Shown: positions 33,762-46,357, numbered from the stretch's first letter. The stretch is 64,000 nucleotides of DNA from Pictodentalium vernedei (GCA_031216915.1 CM062288.1:175501919-175565918), one strand, 5' to 3'. The notes: generated by a model not told the origin, from the sequence alone. A program made the numbers and translations.

Positions 33762-35385
33762 TTAGTAAAACTGCGGTGAAAAGGTGTTCCTGACCACATC
33801 GATTGCCCCTTTGGAGAGGAGATTGACGATCTCCTGCATCAGAAGGTCCTGACGCAGAGAATCAGAAGGGACCTGAGTTGGGAGGGGCACCCAAAAAAGT
33901 CCTGAAACTTTCCTCCCTGAGGCTGCCAGCGAGCCGCGTTGGCGCTTCTTCTGAGCAGAAGGAGCCAAAGGCATGGCCGACGTGGCAGACGCAGCGGGAT
34001 GCTTGGCAGGACTGGAATGACCAGCACCCACAGCAGCAGGTTGGTCCAGCTGTCATAACAAAAGCTGGTCCTTCGAATGATGAAGAACCTCACTATGGAC
34101 AGCTTCCACGGAACCATGGAACAGCCTAGGTCCAACCAAAGAAGCAGACCTCATAACAGCACGCTGCTCAGAAGGAAGGGATGGAGAAGAATCCAACACC
34201 GCATCCCGGCATGCAAGCTCCAAATTAGCCGTGTTACAGGCGTAAGCGTGTGTCAGGTTCATAAGAGCCTGTGACAAAACGCGCAAAGGCGCCTGAGCAT
34301 CATCAAACTCCCCTGGTGGAAAATATGCCCCCAGGGCAGCGACGACATTGTCCATGAGAGATAACATACCCAGCATCTCTCAGGACAGGCCCACCATAGA
34401 CTCAACGACCAACATCGGGAGAACTGCCGACTTAGGCTTAGTCAACCCGAAGGAATAAGAATCTTCGTCCACAGTAGTCATCCCTTGGAAGACTGGTGGA
34501 CAGACCGATTCGTAAACACGAAACCGCGACAGAGGCAGAAAAGCATAAGCTCGTGAAAAGAAAGAACCCTTCAAGGCCTTAGAACACATTTTGGTATCCA
34601 AGCCCTGGGAGGACTCAACAACCAGAGCCGATGGAAGAGGACGCAAAACCCCAGAGCTAGAAGGCTCAACAGGGTTACGGCGCTCCACAGAGGACCGCGG
34701 CCGGACGGTCACTGATGGCTGGTCTGAAGGCTGAATGTCTGGCAATAAGCCAAAGACAAAATTCAAAGCCTGCCCCAAGACTGACTAGGGGGCCCATCGC
34801 CTTCAAGAAAATCATCATCCTCTGTAGCAGAAGAGACGTAGCCCAGCTCGGGCTGACCAGCAGGAACCTCTTGTGAATACTGAACAGTATCCAAAGGGCC
34901 AGGCGAGGAATCTCGGCCACCGACTAAAGGAGGTTGTGCCTCATGAGGCACAGGGAAGCCAACTTAAGGGTTGCTAGAAAGCAACCGGGTGAGCGCCAAA
35001 ACGGCCTGATGCAGCTCACCCTGAGAATTTGTCGTTGTAGCAGCAGCGCCCGACGGAGTGTCTTCCCAATGGACCCTTCTAGCAGAAGAACCCAAATCCT
35101 CAGAAGGGACCGACGACGAACGTTGATCAGCAGACAGAATGGGGAGACGGTGAGAAGACACCGGAGGATATTCCCAAGAGTGATGCCCAGGGGCAATCAC
35201 TGACCTCTGCGGAACAGAAAGCCCTGCCTGAAAATCCTCTAAAGAGACCGACGGCGTACGTCGATCGGTAGCTGGACCTGGGACACGATGAAAAGACACC
35301 GGAGGATTGTCCCAAGAATGACAGGAACCTGCCATTGGCCTCTGCACGACAGAAGGCCCCAACTGCCCATCCTCTTGAGACCGAG
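33762..35385 (-). pseudogene. DIRS-C Gag-like region relic
   Basis: Fragments rich in Ser, Pro, Arg and Leu upstream of RT in element orientation, in several frames. 'SQALMNLTHAYACN' near 34250 corresponds in place and style to 'SRAIMYTTCN' of the DIRS-A Gag relic. The far end merges into a G-rich satellite at about 35386. The relic is broken and the function is assigned by position. Confidence 0.5.
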
Positions 35386-36125
35386 ACCGGGTGGGGGGGG
35401 GGGGGGGGGCGGGGGTTGGGGGGGGGGGGGTGTTTGTCTGGGTTTTTAACCACAAACTTTAACCCAAACTGTAAAAAAGCATTTTTGACGAAAGAAAAAA
35501 AGTGCCTAATTGGCCCCCCCTGGGGGGTGGGTGGGGGTGGGGGTGGGTGGGCGTTCGTTACGTGAATTTAAAAAAAGGTTCCACATGTAGTGACTGTAAA
35601 TAGTTCAAAATGCACATTCGAGGAAAGAAAAAAAAAATGCCTAATTGGGGGGGGGGGGGGGGGGGGGGGGGGTACATTTCTGTCTGGATTTTTAACCACA
35701 AACTTTAACCAAAACTGTAAAAAAGCATTTTTGACAAAAGAAAAAAAAAAGGTTTTGCATGTAGTGACTGTAAATAGTTCAAAATGCATATTGGAGGAAA
35801 TAAAAAAAAAAATGCCTAATTCCTAATTTGGGGTTTGGGGAGGGGGGGGGGGGAGGGGGTGGTGGTGTTTGTCTGGGTTTTTAACTAAAACTGTAAACAA
35901 GCATTTTTAACGAAAGAAAAAAAAAGTGCCTAATTGGCCCCCCTTGGGGTGGGGGGGTGGGGGGGGGAGTTGGGGGTATGTAAGTTTAAAAAAAAGGTTC
36001 CGCATGTAGTGACTGTAAATAGTTCAAAATGCATATTGGAGAAAAGAAGGAAAAAAAGCCTAATTGGGGAGGGGGGGGGGGAGGTGCGGGTAGGGATGTT
36101 TGTCTGGGTTTTTAACCACAAACAT
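35386..36125 (+). repeat. G-rich tandem satellite, about four units
   Basis: Units of about 190-250 bp each contain 'gtctgggtttttaaccac', 'actgtaaaaaagcatttttg', 'gtagtgactgtaaatagttc' and 'tgcctaatt', joined by G runs of up to ~25 bases. The G runs give Gly- and Pro-rich frames that are not genes. A last fragment of the unit ('aactttaaccacaaacttta') reappears at about 37226, beyond the next satellite. Confidence 0.8.
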
Positions 36126-37215
36126 GGAGTCATCCTACCATGCTACAATGAAATCCCGTCATAATTGTGGCCTGTTGAATATTCTAAAGGTTTTCGGGCT
36201 TCGGGCCTCTGTTGCCGTCACAGTCGCCCAAAAGAGGAATTCTCATCTAGACATTATATGAAGTCAACCTATCAAGCTACAATGAAATCCCTCCATAAAT
36301 ATGACCTGTAGACTGTGCTAAAGGTTTTTGGGCTTCGGGCTCCTGTTGCTAACACAGTTGCCCAAAAGGGGATGTTCTCATCTAGACATCATATGAAGTC
36401 AATCTATCAAATTACAATGAAATCCCTTCATAAATATGACGTGTAGACTGTGCTAACGGTTTTAGGGCTTCGGGCTCGGGTAGCCATCATGGTTGAATGA
36501 TCGCAACCAAAAGGGGACATTCTCATCTGGGCATCATGTGGATTGATCCTACAAAGTTACAATGAAATCCCTTCAAAAATATGACCTGTAGACTGTGCTG
36601 AAGGTTTTTGGGCTTTGGGCACCTGTAGCCGTCACAGTTGCCCAATCACATCCAAATGGGGACTTTCTCATGTAGACATTATATGAAGTCAACCTATCAA
36701 GTTACAATGAAATCCCTCCATAAATATGACCTGTAGACTGTGCTAAAGGTTTTGGGGTTTTGAGCTCGGGCAGTCGTGATGGTTGATAGATCACGCCCAA
36801 ATGGTGAAATTCTCATGTAGACATCATACGGAGTTAACCTATCAAGTTACAATGAAATCCCTCCATAAATATGACTTGTAGACTGTGCTAAAGGTTTTCA
36901 GGTTTTGGGCTCAGGCTGTCATGACGGTTGATAGATCATGCCCAAATGGGGAAATTCTCATGTAGACATCATACAGAGTCATCATATCAAATTACAATGA
37001 AATCCCTCCATATTAAACATGACCTGCAGACTGTGCTAAAAGTTTTGGGGTTTCGGGCTTGGGTAGCCATCACGGTTGACAGATCATGCCCAAACGGGGA
37101 CGTTTTCATCTAGGCATTATACAGAGGCTTTCTATGAAGTTGCAATGAAATCCCTTCATAAATACGACCTGTAGACTGTGCTAATGGTTTATGGGTTTTG
37201 GGCTCGGGCAGCTTG
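36121..37215 (+). repeat. H2-type satellite array, eight ~144-bp units
   Basis: Units start 'gagtcatcctaccatgctac' or variants and include 'aatgaaatccctccataaat' and 'gactgtgctaaaggttttt'. It is clearly homologous to the body of H2 (13061-14270). It is bounded on both sides by the G-rich satellite unit ('aaccacaaac' left, 'aaccacaaactttaacc' right), so it looks inserted into or swapped within that array. H2 ends are absent. Confidence 0.8.
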
Positions 37216-37300
37216 AACCTTCAGTAAAAAACTTTAACCACAAACTTTAACCAAAACTCCAAAAGTTAACAGACGGACAGATGGACGGACAGACAAAAGT
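37216..37300 (+). repeat. Satellite remnant plus GGAC-type microsatellite
   Basis: 'actttaaccacaaacttta' followed by 'cagacggacagatggacgg'. This is the expected microsatellite part of a HINE-like element whose body is the two satellites to the left. No clean 3' hairpin follows. Confidence 0.55.
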
Positions 37301-37388
37301 TGCCCACACTGTAAACAGTCGGGCTGAAAACTAGAGTGCACTGTCAGTGCCGAAGCTGCGCCAATTCGTGCAATGCCAATGATGTTAG

Positions 37389-37485
37389 AAAACTCGTTGG
37401 TGACAAAAAAAACTTGTTGGTGACAAAAAAATCTTGTTGGTGACAAAAAAAAACTTGTTGGTGACAAACTCGTTGGTGGCAGACC
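37389..37485 (+). repeat. Minisatellite, ~21-23-bp unit, about five copies
   Basis: Repeats of 'cttgttggtgacaaaaaaa' with varying A-run length, the first and last copies reading ACTCGTTGGTG. The minus-strand frames full of 'FFVTN' come from this repeat. Confidence 0.85.
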
Positions 37486-38224
37486 AACTGACCGTGCGAA
37501 CGGTAAACTTTATCGAGGGGTCGACAGCACCCATTACAATTTAAGCTCAGCATGTGAAAATTTGATAAACGTGGTTGTAAATGACACATTCACGCATATA
37601 ATTACAGGAATACCGGTACTCTAATTATTTATAAGTTTAACAAAAGGGCTAGCGTTCTTTCAATGGTTGTGGGAGGTTCCTTAGATTTTATCCAGAAATT
37701 GTGAATTAATTGCCACAACCAGTGACGTGCCCCTCCCTCCCCCCCCCCCCCAAAAAAAGAAAAAAATTTAAATGAATAATAAAAAATAAGAAATTACCAC
37801 ACTCTCGTGACTTTCATCACCCCCTTCCATTGCTAAGTTTATCCCAAGATTATAAACTGAGAGAGAAAACTAAAAACTAATTTTCTCTGTTCAATGAATG
37901 TGGAGTTATGTTATTCGTATTGCCAAGTGAACCTGTTCGAATATTAATTTGAAGTAAACATGAACAAAACAATTGGCTGCTGAGAGTCCATGATCAAAAG
38001 AAGCTTCAAACAATGACAAGTAGCTGTTTGTTTATGTCACTAGTCGCTAATGCCCCTATTTGACTGAAAGATTATTGCCCCTGGTTGTAATTACTAAACA
38101 AACTACTGTAATCATCGTCACCTGTGCAAGTTCAATAGACTTGGTGAGGTGTCACTTCTGTAACCAGTCGATTTTTATTGGGAGCTTGTGACAAATTTGT
38201 TGTATTCTTGGTTTGCAGGACTCT
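37486..38224. other. Intergenic stretch, no gene
   Basis: Unique-looking AT-rich sequence with a C-tract at about 37739-37751. No element or frame is recognised. Confidence 0.5.
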
Positions 38225-38238
38225 CTTGTGAGGCTAAT

Positions 38239-38549
38239 TTATTTATTTTATTTTATTTATGTTTAAGGTCACATATTTATGCACAATGGCTAATCCAGTG
38301 ACAGTTTTACAGGTGGAGAAGCCAGAGTACCCAGAGAGAACCACTGAGCAACGACGAGCAGCTGCCAGCTCCCCAACATCATAACTCCACACTGCTGCAC
38401 AGGCAGGGTTAGATTGGTTGAAGACCAATGCGGGCAATGGAGATGAAGTATCTTGCCCAAGGACACAACGTGGTTGCCGCAGGTGGGATTCGAACCGAGG
38501 ACCTCTCCGCTTGCAGCCTGCACCTCTACCTACTGAGCCACTGCGCTCC
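38239..38549 (-). mobile_element. tRNA-derived SINE with 14-bp target duplication
   Basis: Same family as 14664-15029, in reverse. The TTTA tail is on the left, the B box (complement of 'ggattcgaacc') at 38486-38496 and the A box (complement of 'cctctacctactgagcca') near 38523-38540. Flanking duplicates 'cttgtgaggctaat' lie at 38225-38238 and 38550-38563. It is about 55 bp shorter than the other copy. Confidence 0.92.
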
Positions 38550-39552
38550 CTTGTGAGGCTAATAATTTGTCTTCAATACGTAGATTGAGATGATGGGCGA
38601 ATTAGGTTAATTATGACGTGTACATTCAAGAGTGGAGAATCCTCTCGCACAGGTTCTGATTCAGTTTAGAAGGCTCTTTACTAACTTTTTATTTTAAATA
38701 TATTTTTTCCCAGTTTTACGCTGAACTTGATGTATTATCTGGGGGGAATTTACACTCGGTGGGTGTTTTCAAATCTTCCAATATGGCATTGTACTTTGCA
38801 GAGTTTGCACCAGGCTACTGGACAGCCACTGTAAAAAAAAATGGTTGTCCACGCATATAACATGATGTTTGATTCCATTTAACAAAATGGGTCGGTCTGC
38901 ATAGGAGTGAAATATACATGTACACGCACTAAACAGTAAAACATCTTGAGCATGTGTTCGACATGTGTGACACTTTGCACTCGTCCATAAAATACAAATA
39001 ATGTTATTGCTGAATAAAAAATTGTAACTTACTTTCCTTGTTTTCTGTCCCAGAGATATGCGCATTTCTTTAACTAACTATTTAACTCACAAAATGTATG
39101 CGATAATCAGAATGTCGAATAACCCAAAAGGAGCATCTTTCTGATGATTGTACATACAAACAGATTGATTGATTTTTTGCTCTAGGGATAAATAGCGTAT
39201 TTTTTACATGTAGGCAAACAGGTAAACACCAGAACATCACGACTGGTGGAAATGGCTCTTTTTTTTTTTTTGAATGCATTTTTCTTTCTGAATTCTTGAT
39301 TGATAACTTCTCGATCAACAGCAATCATTGTTTCTAATACCAGTGACGATGACATGCAGAAATGGAGGGGTTGGGTGCTGGAAGGGGACACAACATCAGC
39401 AGGTCCATATACCCCCCCCCCTCCCCCCATAACACACTGTTAAATACTGCAGGGTTTTTTTCAATAAATATTCAATTTTTTTACCCTTGCCTCCACGATT
39501 TGCATTTCAATTACTTTAAATTGTCTGTATCTGACATTTTCTGCGCGAGTAT

Positions 39553-39915
39553 ATTGCAAGGACGAATGCAACTTAGAACTGACAAACCGATACGCAATGG
39601 CGACTTTAGTTTAAATGTTTTCATTGAAACCTTCATCGCATTCAGTTTAATTTTATGTTTATTTTTTGGCACAAAACATTACTTGAAATAATTGATGCAT
39701 TAATTACCTGAGATGACATTAAGACTACCTAAAACAATTGCTAAGGACGAATGCATTGTCGCCACGAAGAACTGACGAACATATACGCAATGGCGACTTT
39801 AATATAAATGCATTCGTTGAAACCTTCGTTGCATTCAGTTTAATTTTATCATTTTTCGCCCGAAACATTACTGAAAATAATTGATGCATTAATTAACTAC
39901 GATGACTTTAAGAGA
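39553..39915 (+). repeat. Diverged tandem duplication of ~180 bp
   Basis: 'aaggacgaatgca', 'acgcaatggcgacttta', 'cattcagtttaatttta' and 'aataattgatgcattaatta' occur in the same order twice, with roughly 80-85% agreement by eye. Confidence 0.8.
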
Positions 39916-40557
39916 GAAAAAAATATGCGACTTTGTTAAGTTAAAATATCATCAGTAATCTATTGACGTGGCTTTTAATCCCCAACATGGAAATGTTCAT
40001 GGAACGTACAGTGTATTAACACTGTGGGCAGTTGTTAAAGGTGCCCACGCCGTATATTTTTTTCTGTCCATAGTCACTTACCGTGGACAAATTTTGATGT
40101 CTTTTCATACGTTTGTTCACACCCACCATGGGCACGTGGAAATGTGCCATTCCATGGCGACTGTACTGTATTTTGCAGAACACCGGGTCAACGTAATATT
40201 CCTCAGTTGTCATAATATACCTTGGTTGTTAAGGGGGGAAAATTGCTTGCCCCAGCCAATTGAGTTGGTCGCTTCTGAATGGCCAACCAGTGCAACAAAA
40301 GGATGCCTAAGGACACATGAGTCATGAATTCCACCTCAGCAGAGTGGATACAGCTGTCGTGATAATTCCCATGTCGCCCAGAAACCTTGTTGTCTATGAG
40401 AGCAATACTGCGTTGTCATTCTTGTTTTACACCACCATGGGACATCATACAATTTTTGATATTTCGGAGCAGTGAAGAACATGTAATCTGACCGTCTGGA
40501 TTGGGAAGACGTTCTGCCATGATTATATAAAAATTTTGGGTTTTTCAAATCGCCTTT

Positions 40558-40810
40558 GAAGCGTCAACAATCGCTTTGATGTCGCACATGTTTTTTGCGC
40601 AACCCAAAATGAATATCAACATGGAAACGGAACTGCTAATAAAATGCCTCCACACAATGATCATAATCAACTTCCTCTGCGTGAATGCGATCATATTTCC
40701 ATTTCTGCATTGATATTTGTTTAGGTGCAACTCCGGGTTATTATTGTATAGCTAATACAGGCAAAAAGTAACATGGACGACATCGAAGCGATTGTTGATG
40801 CATCAAACAT
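40558..40810. repeat. Inverted repeat with ~30-bp arms
   Basis: 'gcgtcaacaatcgctttgat' (then GTCG) at about 40561 is mirrored by 'cgacatcgaagcgattgttg' near 40778, with ~190 bp between. Each arm reads Met-(x)-Asp-Ile-x-Ala-Ile-Val-Asp-Ala-Ser outwards, but the frames are short. It may be the termini of a small TIR element. Confidence 0.6.
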
Positions 40811-41540
40811 GTTCAAATCTCGATAAATAAAGGATAACATATACATGTAGTTTGGATCAATTTACTCCGCACAAATGTAAGGCCAAAAAAATTAATGGTT
40901 TGGTTCTGGTTACACAGCAGAAAAAATAGGGTCAGTAGGTCGGGATAATTTTTTTTTTTCCTTTGAATTTGTGCTCAAGTTAATTTTTAGGACCAAATTC
41001 TTCCAACAGTTGTGACAGAAATATACTGCTTTGATATTCTGTTGAGTCTGAATTGCAAAATTACACCCAAAATGGCAGTTTATCAGCAGATGCTTTATTC
41101 GCGATTGAAGCGGACATTTCAGGTGTAATTCCGCAACTTCAAAATGAAACTGACTCGGAGGTGTCTTGATAATATTATCATCTGCTGCCCTCAGATTCTG
41201 AAATGAAGCGTGGGTTCACACGTCTCATTTTATCATGGAAAGTGCTAAAATTAACGCACCTTAACACATGAAATAAATTGACATTTTAAGTGATTGTTGT
41301 AATGGACTGGTTGAGTATCATCTTATTTATCTTGGCAGAGGAAGCACAAATGACTTGCTCCTGTTAATTTGAACCTTGCGTTGGTCTTGTATCAAAAACT
41401 TGCGAGCACACTGTTTTGAAGGCAAGATGCTATCATGATGTCACTGTGTGCAAACAGCCAATCACTTTGAAGTACAAGTGTAAAACTACAGGGAATCCAT
41501 TAGTGAATCCCACGAAAAATTTCCTGGTTTTAAATAGCAG

Positions 41541-42386
41541 TAGAGATGGGTGGTTTTCCAATTCCTTGTTGGTTTCGGTTTCATTCAAAGAGTCGGGTTT
41601 CGGTTTCAGTTTTCATTGTACAAGCATAACAATACATTGCATTTGCATATAAGAAGATGTATTTGGTGCCAGTCTGGTCACTGGGACTCCCTTTCCAGTT
41701 CAACTCGCCTGTGTAATAGCCTATACCAGTAATCTGATTTCTTGAGCACAATGTATTTGCATAAATTATCTCAAGAGTTTCAAGTTTGAGAAAAACGATT
41801 TTTGCCTTGAGTCTGATGCAAAATTAGCCCCCCTCCCCAAATACCTGTGTTTAGGGTAACCCAAAACATCCTAAAATATTATGCCGACCATAAAAATTTT
41901 ATCGAGTAAAAGTCGCTCATATAGGTCATTGTAACCCGAAATTTCCATCCAACTTCAACTGTGATTTTGACGCCGGCTTTGGAGTTCATGTTTTCAAAAT
42001 TACGTGTGGAAATAAATATATTTGTCATTATAAATTTGGAACAAGTGACAAGTTCCAGTTCAACAAAGGAAATCGCATTTGATAAATAGATGAACAATTA
42101 AAACACGATGCGTAAGAAGTATTTTTGTCACCTATTTTCGCAGTAAATGCCATGCTTGAACGCAATACCAATTACTGCAGCTGTTCTGAAAACGGGGTAT
42201 CGCGACTCTGAAGTTTGAAAATAGGTTAATTTTAGGTTGTTTATCTCTTTATTCTGAGAATTGAAGACCTGATTCGAGTTTTTCAACACTGAAGTTGAAA
42301 ACTGCGACGACAGTTTTCTGTAATTGTTTCGATTTCGATAACAAAACCGAAACCGAACCGAATTTTCGGTTAACCGCCCATCTCTA
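41541..42386. mobile_element. hAT-like non-autonomous DNA transposon with 8-bp TSD
   Basis: The left end TAGAGATGGGTGGTTTTCC and right end (inverted) TAGAGATGGGCGGTTAACC match the canonical hAT terminus. Exact 8-bp duplicates AATAGCAG lie at 41533-41540 and 42387-42394. Subterminal sequence is rich in GGTTTCGGTTT and its complement. The 846-bp interior has no transposase-like frame, so it depended on a relative elsewhere. Confidence 0.88.
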
Positions 42387-42394
42387 AATAGCAG

Positions 42395-43585
42395 GAATGC
42401 GATTGGTCGAATGTTCAATGTGACCGACTATCCAACCTTTGTGTAATGCAGTACACGTGGCTGAGGCTTTTCATCTCAGCTTGTTTATGACAAATTAGAG
42501 GTAAACAATGTTCTATCGTTTTCATAATAATGGTTACTGTCGAAACAAACCACTTGAACAGTTTGGAATGAAAAGTAATAAAAAAAGGTCCCGTAGTCTC
42601 TGAGGTTAGACAGGTGGTAAAAAGGGAAAGACTCAGAATGCCAAACTGAAGTGTATCGAAAATGTTGCGAAGGAATTCGAAACGCTCCACTATTTATAAT
42701 AAAAGTTTCAATTTCAAGACACACATGTAGTTGGTGTTCTGTAATACAAATATGCATTTGTGTGAAAGCTGAACAACAAATTATTCATGAGAAGTTTGTA
42801 CCCACAGGCCCAAATGCCGTTGTTGCCCATTTGCAAACGCCGTGGGAAACGCAAATAAACTATATTTCTAATCATATTGTTGGTTTCAGGCAATTTTGTG
42901 GGCCAGTTGAGTCTCGTCAATGTTGACATTTGACGCTGCGTAGATCTGAAAAGTTACAATTTATTGAAAGTTCAGCGACATTAAGGTTAACTTTACAGAC
43001 AAAATGGAAACACAAGAACAAGGGTTAAATCCATAACCGTAATTCCAAAGAAAACACAGAGTAGACTACATATACTTAGAGAAACCGAAATTATCCCCCC
43101 CCCCCCCCCAGTTCAAATCGACAAAAGTAAAAAATTTGAAACAAAAAGGTGCAGAGATGTAAATGGATGTGAACAGGTCAACACTAGCACAAGAATATAC
43201 CACCTGGTCTGTGCGTGAAAATCCTCAGCACATCAAACTGAGAACGAAAAGTATTAAGCCTACAGTCTTAACTCCATCCGTCTTTTATTTTATGGAAATA
43301 TAGCCTATGGTAAGCTTGCATTTGTAGCTGTAAAATTGACGTGCACTTTTACTCAGAAATCCCCGGTAGCTAAGCGAAGCAGAGTCTTTCAAGGTCCATC
43401 AATGAATGTCATGAAGGATTCAGCAGGATAAGTTCCCACCCCACAACAAAACATCCTCCAATACAGTTTGGTGTAGCCATACAGGCCTACTTTACCCCGA
43501 GTTTCGGTTAAAAGTGAAAATGAAATCATATAGGCTTAATTTTTTTTTAAATCCAGAAAGGATGGCCCAATCCCTAGGCAGATTC
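42395..43585. other. Intergenic stretch, no gene
   Basis: No element or gene is recognised. The overlapping frames at 42415-42926 lie opposite each other and match no family. A C-tract lies at 43097-43110. Confidence 0.5.
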
Positions 43586-46357
43586 AACTAGAACTATCAC
43601 TGAAGGTGATTAATACCCCCGCTTTGGGTTTTTAGAGGAATGCACTTCTGATCATGTAGGCGAAGGCCATAAGGAAATGTATACATAAAGATCATTTTTT
43701 GTTGTTGAAATTTGTATTTGCATGTGGCCTTCCACAGAACAGCACTGAATACTTAAAGAGCCCACACATATATGGTTTACATTTGGAAAAACACATTTAC
43801 AATGTGCAACATGTATGCAAAATTGGTTCATTAATGTAGGAGGAGTTGCACACACAAGAATCCCATTTGAAAACCCATAATAAATCCAAGTTAAAGGGAG
43901 ATAACCTGGTTAAAATTGTCGCAGATCAAAAATTTGGGAATATGCGTATGTTCACTTAGTTGTGATAATGTTTGAAAGGTTTCGTCAAAATTGATTGATA
44001 AATGTAGGAGGAGTTGCACGCACAAGAATTTCATGTAGAAACCCATAATAAATCTAGGTTAAAGGGAGATAACCTAGTTAAAATTGCCACAGCTCAAAAA
44101 TTTTGGAATATGCGCATGTTTACTTAGTAGTGATGATGTCTGTAAACTTTTGTCCAAATTGATTGATAAATGTAGGAGGAGTTGCGCACACAAGAATTTC
44201 ATGCAGAAACCCATATTAAATCAAAGTTCAAGAGAGATAACCTGGTTAAAATTGTCGCAGATCAAAAAGTTTGGAATATGCACATGTTCACTTAGTAGAG
44301 ATGATGTTTGAAAGGTTTCATCAAAATCGGTTCATTAATGTAGAAGGAGTTGCGCACACAAGAATTTGTTCGAACGGAAATACATAATAAATCTAAGTCA
44401 AAGGGAGATAACCTGGTTAAAATTGTCGCAGATCAAAAATCTTGGAATATGCGCATGTTCACTTAGTAGTGATGATGTCTGAAAAGTTTTGTCCAAATTG
44501 ATTGATAAATGTAGGAGGAGTTGCACGCACAAGAATTTCATCTAGAAACCCATAATAAATCTAAGTTAAAGGGAGATAACCTAGTTAAAATTGCCACAGC
44601 TCAAAAATTTTGGAATATGCGCATGTTCACTTAGTAGTGATGATGTCTGTAAACTTTCGTCCAAATTGATTGATAAATGTAGGAGGAGTTGTGCACACAA
44701 GAATTTCATGCCGAAACCCATATTAAATCAAAGTTCAAGAGAGATAACCTGGTTAAAATCGTCGCAGATCAAAAAGTTTGGAATATGCACATGTTCACTT
44801 AGTAGAGATGATGTTTGAAAGGGTTCATCAAAATCGGTTCATTAATGTAGGAGGAGTTGCGCACACAAGAATTTGTTTGAACGGAAAAACATAATAAATC
44901 TAAGTCAAAGGGAGATAACCTGGTTAAAATTGTCACAGATCAAAAATCATGGAATATGCGCATGTTCAATTAGTAGTGATGATGTCTGAAAAGTTTTGTC
45001 CAAATTGATTGATAAATGTAGGAGGAGTTGCGCACACAAGAATTTCATGTAGAAACCCATATTAAATCAAAGTTCAAGAGAGATAACCTGGTTAAAATTG
45101 TCGCAGATTAAAAAGTTTGGAATATGCACATGTTCACTTAGTAGAGATGATGTTTGAAAGGTTTCATCAAAATCGGTTCATTAATGTAGGAGGAGTTGCG
45201 CACACAAGAATTTGTTCGGATGGAAAGACACAATAAATCTAAGTCAAAGGGAGAAAACCTGGTTAAAATTGTCGCAGATCAAAAATCTTGGAATATGCGC
45301 ATGTTCACTTAGTAGTGATGATGTCTGAAAAGTTTTGTCCAAATTGATTGATAAATGTAGGAGGAGTTGCACGCACAAGAATTTCATGTAGAAACCCATA
45401 ATAAATCTAAGTTAAAGGGAGATAACCTAGTTAAAATTGCCACAGCTCAAAAATTTTGGAATATGCGCATGTTCACTTAGTAGTGATGATGTCTGTAAAC
45501 TTTCGTCCAAATTGATTGATAAATGTAGGAGGAGTTGTGCACACAAGAATTTCATGCCGAAACCCATATTAAATCAAAGTTCAAGAGAGATAACCTGGTT
45601 AAAATTGTCGCAGATCAAAAAGTTTGGAATATGCACATGTTCACTTAGTAGAGATGATGTTTGAAAGGTTTCATCAAAATCGGTTCATTAATGTAGGAGG
45701 AGTTGCGCACACAAGAATTTGTTCGAACGGAAAAACATAATAAATCTAAGTCAAAGGGAGATAACCTGGTTAAAATTGTCACAGATCAAAAATCTTGGAA
45801 TATGCACATGTTCAATTAGTAGTGATGATGTCTGAAAAGTTTTGTCCAAATTGATTGATAAATGTAGGAGGAGTTGCGCACACAAGAATTTCATGTAGAA
45901 ACCCATATTAAATCAAAGTTCAAGAGAGATAACCTGGTTAAAATTGTCGCAGATTAAAAAGTTTGGAATATGCACATGTTCACTTAGTAGAGATGATGTT
46001 TGAAAGGTTTCATCAAAATCGGTTCATTAATGTAGGAGGAGTTGCGCACACAAGAATTTGTTCGGATGGAAAGACACAATAAATCTAAGTCAAAGGGAGA
46101 AAACCTGGTTAAAATTGTCGCAGATCAAAAATCTTGGAATATGCGCATGTTCACTTAGTAGTGATGATGTCTGAAAAGTTTTGTCCAAATTGATTCATAA
46201 ATGTAGGAGGAGTTGCGCACACAAGAATTTCATGTCCGGAAAGACGTACGGACGGACGTACGGACGGACGGATGGACAGATGGACGGACGGACAGACGTT
46301 ACGGACGTACAGGGCGATTCCTATATAGCCCCCACTTCTTCGAAGCGGGGGGTATAA
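43586..46357 (+). mobile_element. HINE-like tandem-repeat element H3b (expanded twin of H3a)
   Basis: Same ends, units, microsatellite and terminal hairpin as H3a (18643-20556), and nearly identical to it, but 858 bp longer. Unit order is A B C A B C B' C' A B C B' C' and end, against A B C A B C B' C' and end in H3a. One five-unit block (~846 bp) has therefore been duplicated here or lost there. The 75-codon frames at 44084, 44591 and 45437 are copies of the same unit. Confidence 0.85.

Larger units (their letters stand above)
31941..35385 (-). mobile_element. DIRS-type relic C, broken and lacking visible terminal repeats
   Basis: In minus-strand order, a Gag-like region (about 33.8-35.4 kb), RT/RNase H (about 32.2-33.7 kb), then the start of a recombinase-like domain (about 31.95-32.1 kb). 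It is more GC-rich than the surroundings. Its RT/RNase H matches the DIRS family of copies A, B and D but is clearly diverged, so it is a separate lineage. No terminal repeats or internal complementary region are visible. It is broken at several points and incomplete at the recombinase end. Confidence 0.8.
38564..41532. other. Longest apparently element-poor stretch, no gene recognised
   Basis: About 3 kb of AT-rich DNA with short overlapping frames on both strands, none of a family I know. It contains a ~180-bp tandem duplication (39553-39915) and an inverted repeat (40558-40810). If a host exon lies in this window, this is one of the few places it could be, but I see no support. Confidence 0.45.

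Noticed and set aside
35964-37300. H2-type array as part of one element with DIRS-C
   Set aside because: The array is bounded by the G-rich satellite unit and carries no DIRS terminal repeat. I see no reason to link it to DIRS-C.
39968-40327. 119-codon plus-strand frame as a host gene
   Set aside because: No recognisable motif and opposed by overlapping frames on the other strand. No support for a gene.
42415-42926. Cluster of ~90-codon frames on both strands
   Set aside because: Mutually overlapping frames of similar length in unique DNA look like chance open frames.
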